From: Haemaphysalis longicornis
Taxonomy: Eukaryota; Arthropoda; Arachnida; Ixodida; Ixodidae
Assembly: GCA_013339765.2 (NCBI GenBank)
Contig: JABSTR010000962.1
Coordinates: 1,103,001 to 1,167,000, forward strand
Length of the DNA stretch: 64,000 bases
Direction of reading: 5' to 3'
Shown here: positions 24,284 through 36,200 of the stretch, piece by piece
Layout: each line of letters starts with the position of its first letter
Position numbering within the stretch: the stretch's first letter is position 1
Translations under genes and position numbers: made by a program
Notes under the pieces: generated by a model
What the model was told of the DNA's origin: nothing
The model's input: the letters and a program-made list of their open reading frames with translations, nothing else
Databases searched by the model: none

Positions 24284-27200
24284 GTGGGCTCTGCTGGCGG
24301 GGCTGTCTGGGGGGCATTTGATGTGCGTTACCCGCCGCGCTGGCTCAGTGTCTAAGGCTGTTGAGCACGAGGTCGCGGGTTCGATTCCCGGCCGCGGCGG
24401 CCGCTTTTCTGATAGAAGCGAAAAGCAAAAGCACCTGTGTGTACAAGATTTAGACACACATTAAAGGTCCCCAGGTGGTCAAAATTAATCCGGAGCCCTC
24501 CACTACGGCACGCCTCAGCGTCTGCATTGCGTCGGCATGTTAATCCCTACAATCAATCAATTACATGCATGTTTTTTGTTTTCCCATTTCTCCTGTTGCT
24601 GGGCATGAGGTGGCGGAGGTTGTTCCTGTTTGTGGCAGGCATAATGTGGCAGAAGCTGCCATTAGCACGAACATTACCACTGGCACAGGTGCCTGTGCTG
24701 GTCATGTAGTGTAGGAATCGATTTTTTAGGGATTACAAGGGTCAAATCCGCAATTCAAGCAAACTTTGGAGTTCCCGACTGTTGAGTGCAGTAAAAGATG
24801 TAACAGTATGTGTAATTTTAAAAATAGGTACAGCGCGAATAGAAAAAGAAAACAAGGACACAAATGATGACGAGACCAGCGCTCGACTGGTCTCGTCATC
24901 TTTTTGTGCCCTGGTTTTCTATTCGCGCTGTACCTCTTTTTTAAAATGAACTACCAACTCGCCCAACAGTACACCTTGTTAATATGTAGAAGCTGGTCAT
25001 GCTACCCGGTGGGGCGCAAATGCAGGTGGTCTAATTGTAACATGGTACAACTCTGTTAACTGCTGAGCTTTGGGTTTGTTGTAAGCAGTTTTTGTAATTT
25101 GTGATGCACTTGCTCTAATCTCATATTGTTTAAAGCACTGGTCTGCAATCACTGGGCATTTTGATTGATGCATTGAAAGCAAGGGCTTGAGTTTTCTGGA
25201 ACCTATTTGGCCTCCTGTTGTCAGCAGTGTATTTATTCTTGCGCAGCCAGTTCCAGGCACCACTTAAATCATTCGTGTTCGGCTTGTTCTGAAGCTATTC
25301 GTATTTTCTTTTTGTCTTGCTCATCTGCTTCGTCTTGCCTTGAAACATTTTGTTTCGCATGCAGATTTGCATGCAAAACAGCATGCCAGCTACATGCTGA
25401 TTTAGCTAAACATTATAAAGTGCTCTTCAAAGTAGTCTAGCTTATGATTTGTTGTACTTCATAAAGTTCACATTAGTTTAGCTGTACTGCGTAGCTTGTT
25501 ATGACCTTTTAGCAATTCTTGTCTGCAGTGTTGTAGCCTGTATTCAATCAGTTGATGAAATACACCCTCTGCTTCTTGTCCAACATTTCCAAGGATATAT
25601 CGAGACTGTATGAGGATATTGTGGCCATCAAAAGCGCCTTCAAACAGGGTCTTTTTAGGGGAGAAGTGGGTTGCGAAGAACCCAGAAAAACTGAGTATGC
25701 TATAGGCACTTCGAAATTCGACATTTGCTGCTAACCATGCTTGAAGCCCTGTTTAGTGTCCTTTTGAAAGAACTTCGGATGACATGGTTCGGGGCTTTCC
25801 ACTGAGGCACGCCTCAAAGCCTACTTGTAGCTCCCACTTGTGGAACTCCAAACGTGAACGAGCATCCTTATGACAAATTCAATACCATTCAGTTTTCGTT
25901 TACGATATTACTTGCAACTATGCGTATACAGCTACATCAGGTATCTATTACCAGACGGCCTGTTTCTTCTGCTTGGTACCCGCCGCGGTGGCTCAGTGGC
26001 TAAGGCGTTGTGCTGCTGAGCACAAGGGGGTGGGTTCGATTCCCGGCCGTGGCGGCCGCTTTTCTGATGTAGGTGAAAAGCAGTCAGTCAGTCAGTGAAA
26101 ACTTTATTACACACCAGTCAAAAAGGGGGCGTTAGGTGCTCCCTCCCCCCATCAGTCGGCCGGTATCCCTTGGGACTTGGCGGCTTCTAGGGCGAGACCG
26201 ATGATGGCGCATGTAAAAGATCCCCAGGCAGTCGAAATTAATCCGGAGCCCTCCACTACGGCGCACTTCATCGCCTCCGTTGTGTTGGTGTTAAACCCCC
26301 CCCCCCCCCCCTCAAAAAAAAAAAAAAAAACTTAGCTCAGGCTGTCACTATCACTCAATGTTTACCTTGAGAACTGTCGCATATTGTTGTTGCATCTGCG
26401 GTTCAGTGTAGTTTATTGTTCTCTGTATGTGGGTCTGTATTTGTTTTTCTTTTGTAATATCGCTGGTAATAGCATTTATTTTGTGTATCATCAGTGGAGG
26501 TCCCTCGCACGGCTTCATCAGCCTCGGGGCTTATTTCTGTATTACAACACAGCTGTAAATATGACTTATCGCAGTAAAATTGTATTGAAAAAAAAAACAA
26601 TTAAATTGGAGTGCCGACTTTGCCGAGTACCCTGCAATGTGTAAACTTACTTTGATGACCTTCACTTCTTTTTAAAATTTCTTTCCCATTTGTGGTGCAG
26701 ATTTTGAAGAGGGGTGCCCACGTGAACGACCGCGATGGCCTGACAGACATGACCCTTCTGCACTACGCCTGCAAGTCGGGGGCGGCTGGGGTGGGCGACC
26801 TGACGAGCTCGACGCAGACGGTGGGCATTCTGCTGGACTACGGCGCGGACGCCAGCCTGCGCTGTCGCTGGACGGACATGGCGCCCCTGCACTACGCGGC
26901 CTACTTTGATGTCTCTCCTGTGATCGAGCTCCTGCTCAGGGCCTCCAAACGGTCGGGTGAGTGCGAACCCGTTTCTGCACCGTTGGCGTCGTGGGGACAG
27001 CTGGGTAAACCTCAGTGAAGGGCATACCTCGGCAAAGTTGGCGCGGCTCACTCAAACTCATTCCCAAATTTATTTTGGAATCACCACTCACTCAAACTCA
27101 GATTCATTGCTGAGCAGCACATCTGCGCTCACTCAAACTCAAACTCGCAGTCGGCGCAAAACTCGGAACTCACTCGGACTCAACATTCAAAATGAACTCA

Positions 27201-30200
27201 GAACTCTAATGGACTCAAAGCTCAAAATGTACTCAAGCTCAAAATCTACTCAAACCTCAAAATTTACTCAGAACACAAAATGTACTCGGAACTCAAAATG
27301 GAATCAAAACTGAAGTGAACCAAAACTTAACTGGACTCGTCCCAAAATAAGTCTGAATTCAAAATGACTAAATTAAAGCTTGGGGTCAAAACTCGAGAGG
27401 GAAACTTAAACCCTCTTAAAGACTCATAACTCATTCTGTCTCGGGCGTTCTCAAACCCAGGCGTTCTCAAACTAAGTCGGGCTCAAACTCACTGGTGGCT
27501 GACTAGGCTCTTTGAACTCACTCAAAAAACGCAACCATGCCACATTAGCCTCGCGCTCACTCAAACTCAGACTCACGTGAGTTTGAGTCCAACTGAGTCT
27601 GAGTGAGTGGACTCATGAGTGGGTCTGCCGACCTCTGGTGAAGGGTAGCACTCCAGATACGGCGCCAGTTTGAAATGACAGTTTTGCAGCTGTCGAGATT
27701 AGGCCTGAATACAAGATTTCTCATCTAGACAATAGAGAGTTATAGCAGAGTGGAGAAACTGTCCCGGTATGGTAGCCGGTGGGTGACCGGCACCACTGCA
27801 CGTGCGCCGAGGCAAAAAAACTGGCTGTGCGCATGTGCAGGCGTACCGGGTACCGTACCGGGACCGTTTCTCCGCTCTGCTATAACTCTCTAATGCAGAA
27901 CAAGAATGGACTGATAAAATCAAGAGTTGGATGGAAGCCTGACCAGTGGGGAGAACACATGGAAAAAATAAAACTGACACTGACCTTCAAAAACTGGACC
28001 TCATGGCTTTATCTTGAAGCCCTGAAATCCAGACATGGAGGCACACCATTCGCATGGCGGCAACTTCCCACAAGGGTACGCACGTTGCCTACGTCACATC
28101 TTGAAGCCAGCGTAAACTAGATCACTTTTGCCCTATTTTATTGTGAACAAGGTTCCCATACAGGAGCCGAAACATCTTTGTTTTTTTTTTTTATAAACTT
28201 TCATGGTAGGTGTCAGTTTTATTTTTGTCAAGATTGGACTGGTGGAATCACTTTTTCGTTTTCCATTTATGGTGTTTGGGGGGACACTGAACAGATGTGT
28301 GCTTGTCTGCATTTTTTATTGATGCAAGCGACAGAAAGATGGTTACTGAAAGCGAGAAATTTTAGCAGAAAGATTTTTAAGGCCCTTTGGGCACCAGTCG
28401 TTGTGCAGTACGGGGTATGAAAGCTCTTTTAAGTTTTGTGAGGGAAACTGCCACAAACTGGACTTAGTCCAGTTTGTGGCAGTCTCCTTCTTTGCCTTTT
28501 CTCTGCATTTTTTGTTTGTGTATGTTTGTGCATTTCTTTCCTTTTGTGTTAACTAACCCTCACTACATCTTCACCAACTATCTGAATCCACTCTTCTCTT
28601 TCCTTGTTTTCAAGAGGGAGAGGGTTTTGGAAAGTGTGTGGGCGTGGTTGTGCACGCGAGTGACTGCACCCATTACCGCATTCTGCGTTCTGACCAACTT
28701 CGCCGAGAGAGAAATTGAGCCTGAGATTTTGTCGACACAGCATCCCCATCCCTGTGAATTTGTTCCTCCTCCTCCTCCTCCTTTGCAACCTGCAGACATC
28801 GACAGTCCGTGCCAAGTGTTTGACCGGGGGCACACACCGCTAACATCTGCAGGCCTCCACCTTGTGCCTTGGAGCGGCCCAGACGCTCGTGGACTGTGGC
28901 GCTAGTCTGACCAGCCTGGACGCCCTGGGGAGGATCCCTTTCGGTCAGTGCAATATGGCAGAGCATGAGGGGACGCGTTGGATCCCATTTGGCAGCCAAG
29001 CCGTGCAGTCAGGGTTGTTCATTGATGCCGACAACCCACTGAAGTTCATAGTGCTTGCGAAACAAAGAGGCATTAACAAAACACAAAAAGGATGGAGTTG
29101 AACCTCATTATAACGAAGAAGTATATCGGGACAGCAAATTAGTTTGTTATATCCGATATTCGTTGTAACAGTAGAGGTAAGAATCGTCTACAACAAATCG
29201 GCAATCTGGCTCGCGCATAATTACTTGATACAAAAATTCATTTTTAAAGGCTTCGAACCCACCATAAACAAGGTAACCCTTGCCTTTCTACTTGTTTCAT
29301 TTCAAGCTCGATGAACCGGAACATGAGTACACGAAATTGCAAGAGAACAGAGTTCACTTGACAAAACAGGCCTGAGTCCTCATTTATTACCTCGTCAATT
29401 GAACTTAATTAAGCTTTATCGACCTTGAACCCCTTCTCCTATTCCCCCCAACAGGCCTGAGTGCCATCCTTTCTATAATAAAATTATTCATTCATTCATT
29501 GTTCAGTAATTTATTGTAAGAGTGCTTGAAATCCCCTTTTCTCCATTTCAATGACAGATGCCCCATTTGCATTAGTGAGGCGCCATTCAGGCACTCTCAG
29601 TGGACGTCCAAGTGTTGGTGACAATTGCATCTCTTAGATTGCCCACAGCATTCCGCTGCGAAAGTAACACCACCACCAAATTGATAGAAGAGCTTGCTGA
29701 ACTTAGGCAGTTTCTTTTATGGTGTTTCAAACTGTGAATTTTCTTGTTGCATTCTGCCTGTTCCTTTTTTTCCGTGTGCTGTACACAGAGTGTGTGCCTG
29801 AGGTACGGAAAGGGGAAGCGCTGCCGGACGAAGTGAGCACGGCGTGCAGCCTGCGGGAGCTCCTGCGCTGCTCGCTTCCCCCGGTGCACACGGGTCCGAC
29901 AGCGGGGCCCCCTCTCAGGAGGCCGCCCCTTCCCCTTCCACGGGCCGCGTTCTGCTGCAGTCGCTGGGGCTCAAGATTGGAGACAAGGTCATCGTGGGCG
30001 GCGCCAAGGTGAGGAGACGGAACGGGGACGGGGGAAAGGCTCGCTTCTTGCAGCCTTCTGGACTGCAGTTGGGTTGGTTTTGCACTGGGTGGTGTGAAAT
30101 CAACACCAATATGTTTGGACGCAAGTTCGATTCCCGGACGCGGCAGCCGCTTTTCTGATGGAGGCGAAAAGCAAAACGCCCGTGTGTTCAAGATTTTGGC

Positions 30201-33200
30201 GCATGTTAAAGATCCCCAGGTGGTCAAAATTAATCTGGAGCCCCCCACTAGGGCGCGCCTTATCGCCTGTGAAGCATTGGTACGTTAAACCTTACAATCA
30301 ATCAATCAATAAACGCCAATATGTTTGTATTGCTTTGAATACTTTCATGCTAATTTTTGAAGTCAGGAAATTACTGTATTGCTAATTGGTTGGACATACC
30401 TGAACTATTTTGTACAGACTATTTTGTATAGAGCAATCCCCCTTGCGTGAATTCTGTCGTTATGTGTGCCTAGGATAGCACATGTATGATGACTACCGTA
30501 ATAGCTCAAGCTCAAAACTCAAGTCCTGTTTTTTGTTTATTTAAATTTTAAAGCACGGTTGTGTTTACATTTTTAATAACATAATGGTATGTCAGTATTC
30601 TTTTTTCTTATTCTTGAGTCCTTAGTTTGACAACTGCAACATTCCTGCTTGTGCAGTTAACGTATGTGTTAGAAAACACCTGGCTATATCAGGCCACACA
30701 ATGCAGTGTGAGAAACCCTCGCTCAACACTAGATCTGTGAAATTTTATATGTCAAACTTTCCAAGAAAGGTGCTATACAATTCTTAAAATTTACTTCGGT
30801 GTCTAGTGCGGTTTGCTTGACTGTTTAAAAATACCATGTTTAATTCCTGCAGGTTGGCACGTTGCGCTATTGCGGCACCATCCACTTTGCGACCGGGATC
30901 TGGGCAGGGGTGGAGCTGTGCAACCCGCTCGGAAAGAACGACGGCTCGCTCGGTGGCGTCTCCTACTTCCAGTGTCCCATGAACCACGGTACAGCTTCGA
31001 CTCTCTTCATACCCTCGGCTGTTAGATCAGAGATGGCCGCATTTGTGGTGCTAGGCACTCCGCGGAACATCACGACGCATGACCAAGCTGGGTGTTGTAT
31101 TCCGGCATGTAACGGGCAAAAGCCCTTCCACAAGATGAGATCGACCAAGACTTCATAATACGGCTAACTGAAAATAAATAAATAAACAAATAAATAAATT
31201 TTGATCAATCAAAATCTGATCAATCAGTCAATCAAATTTTGAGCAATCAATCAAATTTTGACCAATCAGTCAATCAATCAAACTTTGATCAATAAATCAA
31301 TTAAATTAAAGCAATCTATCAAATTTCAAAATCAATCAATCAAATTTCGATCAATCAAATTTTAATCAATAATTTCACGTGACAACGAATATTCGGCCCC
31401 CTTTGTGGTCGCCCGAAATTTTGTCACTTGTTTTGCAGTTGCATATCTTGTAAGGCATCATGGCTTTCCTTAGTGCACTGCAAGTGTATCTTTCTGCAAA
31501 AAGTTTATCATAATTTTGGATTTGTGTACTGTACTCTGTTTGAAATATCACAGGGTTCGCACAGGTCCTTGAAAACCTTGAAAACCCTTGAATTCAGAAG
31601 TGTCAATTTCAAGGCCTGGAAAGTCCTGGAATTTTTAAATGGTCCTTGAATATCCTTGATTTTTATGGAGAGAATCAATGGCCCTGTCTTTTCACAAGAA
31701 TTTAAAGCGTTTGTCGTGAATTTTAGGTGTTAACAAATCTAAAGAAACATTGTAGCAGTCAAGCTAGTGTATTGCTTGAAATTTCAAAAAGTTTTGTGGA
31801 TTTTCATTATTACGAGGCAACATTGGGAGCAGGCTTTTCTCAATCCAATCCATATCACAATACAATCCAGTGAAAGCCAGCTTCTGTTCTCTATCTTGCA
31901 TCTTCCAAGTCTGTGGAAGTTTGCTCATTGCATGTTTGCTGTGCCTCATACGCTCCATCTGTGTTTGCTTTTACGTGCAAATGGTGGACGTGTACATAGT
32001 TCGTCCTGCCTTAGAGCAACACTTGCTGATTCAGTTTCAACTGATACTCTTGCTGACAAAGCAGGACATGCAGGCAACATTAACGAAGTTTTGAAATCAA
32101 ACAGCCTGAGCAAAACATGAAAAAAAACCTCTAAATACCAACCATGAAATAAAAAATAAAGCTGGGGGAACATTCACGCACCTGTTAGTGGCTATCTAAA
32201 TGTGCAATATTGTGTTTAGGTATTGTGCAATAAAAAACTGTTGCATTGTGTTGAAAAAGCTACAGATAATCTCAGATAAAACATTAGATGGGGACCTTGA
32301 AAATGTGTTTTCTGGTCCTTGAAAGTCCTTGAAAACCCTTGAATTTTGCTTTTGAAGCCTGTGCGAACCCTGATATCAGTTTTTGTACTTATTGAGGGAA
32401 CGGAGAAGGAAATGTTAATAGAAAATGTCAATTTGCCATACGCATTCCCTTCCATTTCGCTGCACCATTACTCTTCACATTAACTTTTGCTTCAGTAGAA
32501 GTGAAAATCACATAAGTGTTTAGAATTTGCTGAATGAAGCATTTTAGTGTTTCAATGCACTAGCTGACTTGATTTTTCTAACGGTATGGTATTTTATTTT
32601 TTTTATTGGCTTAAGACTATAACTACACGCGTTTCATAAAGAAACAATATCCGAACTTGTTATGAAGCATTTCTCTCAGAGACGTGTTTCCGTGCAGGAA
32701 TATTTGCACCGATCACAAAGATCCAGAAGTATGACGGGAGCACGCAAGTTGACGCACTGTCCCCCACAAAGCCAAATCGACCACCAAAGAGCATTTCATA
32801 CCCGAAGGTTGATGTGTCGCACGTTTCCTCAAAAATTGAGACAGGTAAGTTGTCGGCTGGGATCTAACGCCTGTTTCAGACATGCTGCTAGCATATTCAC
32901 TGATTTCGACCAAGCAATAGTATGATTAATTGTTGCAGTGTAAAGAAGGAATTCTACCCATCCTCACAATCTCGAGCATTTTTAACATTGAAGGCTTGCT
33001 GTGGTCTTAATTTATTCGTGGCAGATCCAAAAGCACTGTGCAAATGCTTTGTGGGTGACCTGAGAATATTAGTAAATACTCTTGTTTTTGAAGTAGCATT
33101 GTTTCACACATAGACTTGCATTTTGTGGATGCTAAGGATGCTAAGATGCTAGGGATGCTAATGCTTGCCTTATGTAAATATTTCAAGTTCCCAATACCCT

Positions 33201-36200
33201 TAAAGCTCGTGGTGTGCTTTTCCACTGGACTTTTTGTATTTTGTGTTTTCATACGGCCTGATTAAAAGCGAGCGGTTAACAGAGTGCTTAGGAAGAGTGT
33301 AAATGGTTGGCCAAAAACAGTTTGTCACATCTTCAGGTTTGTCGACGCTGCGACAAAAGCAGCACCTGTACGACCGGAAGAACAATAAGCTCTCCATCGG
33401 GGACTCCGTCGTCGTGGGGCAGCGGAAAGGAGTGGTGCGCTTTCTGGGCGAGACTCAGTTTGCACCAGGTTGGTGTCCCCCCGACACTGTGGCTGCTTGC
33501 TTGCATGTGGGGCGTCCCCTCTCACACACTCCCCTCCATCGTGACTAGCACCAATTTTAACGTGCATGTCTTCTTGTGTGTCTCTCCTCTCCTCCATGTC
33601 TCGTGCCTGTCTCGTGTGTGTCGATGTTGTAAGCCGTGTCCGAGCAACTGACGCCTGCGCGCACAGGGTACTGGTGCGGCATCGAGCTGGCCAAGCCTGA
33701 AGGGAAGAACAACGGCTCTGTCAACGGCACCACCTACTTCACCTGCCCGCCCAACCATGGGGTCTTCGCCCTGCCGTCCAAGGTCAAGTGGTGCGTTGTG
33801 GGAGCCCCCAGGGCTTCCTCTTATCACTTACCATTTTTAGCATTTGTTATGCAGTTGACTCCTCCTAATACTTATCCCTGCCGTCCAAGGTCAAGTGGTG
33901 CATCGTGGGAGCCCCCAGGGCTTCCTCTATCACTTACCATTTTTATAATTTGTTATGCAGTTGACTCCTCCTAATACTGGGATTGCAAAACACTTTGAAC
34001 TAACCGAACTTCCAATTAAACAAAGAGCACAATAACGACATTGCTATTAGTCTGCAACGCGTCTCTGTTCACAATCTTGAACCTTCCGAGCAAGTGAGAC
34101 ATGCCCACAGGGTTTGGGGCCAGGGAGTTGGACTTATCTGAAAAGAACAAGGCCTGAAGGCACCACCTATTTATGCCACCCCAAAGAAGGTTTCGCCCTG
34201 CCCCCAAGGAAGAGATGCGTTGTGGGGCCCCGGGTGTTTTTTATCAGTTGGCCATTTTTATAAATTTTTTTGCTTGCCTCTTTGCAAATTGTTGCCGCCC
34301 AAAGGTAAAAGGGGGCCGTGGGACCCGGGTTTTTCACTTAACCATTTTTAAATTTTTATGAGAATGACTCCTCCTTCTGGTTTTGAAAAACTTTGAAGTA
34401 ATCGAATTAATTGAGCTTCAATAGCGACATTGCTTTAAATTTCGAACGCGCTCTGTTCAAATTTGTTCCGTCCCCAAAGAAACATCCACTTTCCTAATTA
34501 ACTTTTTAAATTTCCCAAAGTAACCCTCCCCCCTTTAAAAAATTGGGGCCCGAGGGGGTCGACGGGGGCACCGGGAAAAATACTATCAGCTGGCTGCATA
34601 TGATGTCTAGGCCATGGTGTAATTTTGGAGTTGCCCTTACATCGCAGCTGATAGTAAAATCGTCAGTTCAGCTAGTGTAGAATTGACAGTTTAGGGTTTG
34701 TTTTGCTCATTAAGTGCAACCCACTTGAGACGTAAATAGAACGGTATCTTATCTTGAATTTGCTAAAGTCCAAGTCGGGTTTTTTACGGTTTACTTAGGC
34801 ATTAAATTAGGCCACAAAAATATATGAACTTATAAGTTTACAGTTTACAATTGCATATTTCAGTGGCAATTAAAAAGATTTTGTCGTCTGACTTAGTAAA
34901 ACAGTTGAAGTGTGGCAGTGGCAAGATTTTATCACCGAAATTGGTAAAACAATAAAACTGAAACAGTTAACCAGCTCTGCAGTGATTTAGTCTGAATTTT
35001 ATGTGCATTGCAATCACAATTGGAATGGTCCCAGGAAGGTTTCTACGAGGCAGGTATTTAGGAAACAAAAATTCTACAGCCAAGTTCGGAATCAGGCCAC
35101 ATTTGCAGTTTGGCACTCTGCTATATGAGGTGCCTAACAGTTTGCCAATGTTTTTTAAAGATGATTATTATTGGACAAGCTCTGTCGATTAAGCAGCATT
35201 AGAGGCAACTACTGTTGCTCCCCACCGTACAAAACTTGGAGATGATTTCTCTCTTTCTCTGAGCTTGTTTTGCTGATGGGAGCCATTGATCAAAAGGTCC
35301 TACATCTTTCAGCTATGCACACGTGTATAGGCCAGGACAGTTTATTCCTTTACTTTATGGCTTCAAATTAAACACGGTTCATTTTAAGTCTCGCATGACA
35401 TATGTAATGCCGATTTTTTTAGAGCGTCATCTGGCGACTGGATAATAACCAGCTATTTCATAAGATAAAATGCATCACTGAAAGCACATCTATTTTAGAA
35501 GCCCTGCAGCGTGTCAAGATTCTCTGTAGACATGCTTTGCCAGTAGATGTGACATTTGGTGTTGACTATTGCAAGCGCTACCATAGACTTATCATTGCCA
35601 CACGCAGTTATATTGGACAGACGAGAAATACTTGTATAAATACTTTGTACTTACTTCTTATTGTTTTGAGCATGAGGTTGTGTTTCCCCTTTTTTTTTTT
35701 TACTTTCATATTGCTGTGTCACAAAATTATACTTCTGTAACGTTTCTCCCCTATTATTTGACCTGTGTCTCAGGATACCTCCCGGAACTGATGAGGAGGC
35801 ATCTGATCTGGATTCCTTGGTTGACCTGAACACGTCTCTGAGCAGGAGCTCCACAGGTAGTACCGGTGGGATTAGGGCACCAATGGTAATGCAAAGCTCG
35901 TATCGATAGGTGCGCAACCGTCTCTACACACAATGTTCAACAAAGAAGCGTATCATATGTTGAAAACAGGACAACCGCAGCCTGTTGTAGTTCACTGATG
36001 TTGTTTAGGTGCTGAGTTTGTGTAACTTTAATTTCAATTTTTAGAAAGCTTTCTCATGATTCAAGTTGATGTAGGTTGTGTTTTACTGCTTAACAGCACA
36101 AGCTTTCTGAGATGTCTAGCTTCAGTGAAACTAGAAGCATCAGCTAATCCTGCAGTACTAGTTATAGAATCGTATTACAAAGAGAATAAAAATATGAAAG

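Noticed and set aside
24331..24405. tRNA gene at the SINE heads
   Set aside because: A and B boxes are present, but the flanks do not pair as an acceptor stem, and the same head recurs six times attached to the same body, so these are SINEs.
27040..27640. CRISPR-like array of regular repeats
   Set aside because: Units are short, degenerate and without unique spacers, and the genome is animal. It is a satellite-like repeat.
29719..30158. Two overlapping frames read as two separate genes
   Set aside because: The first gives the family linker and the second the start of CAP-Gly 1, in the right order within one pair of splice sites; one missing base explains both.
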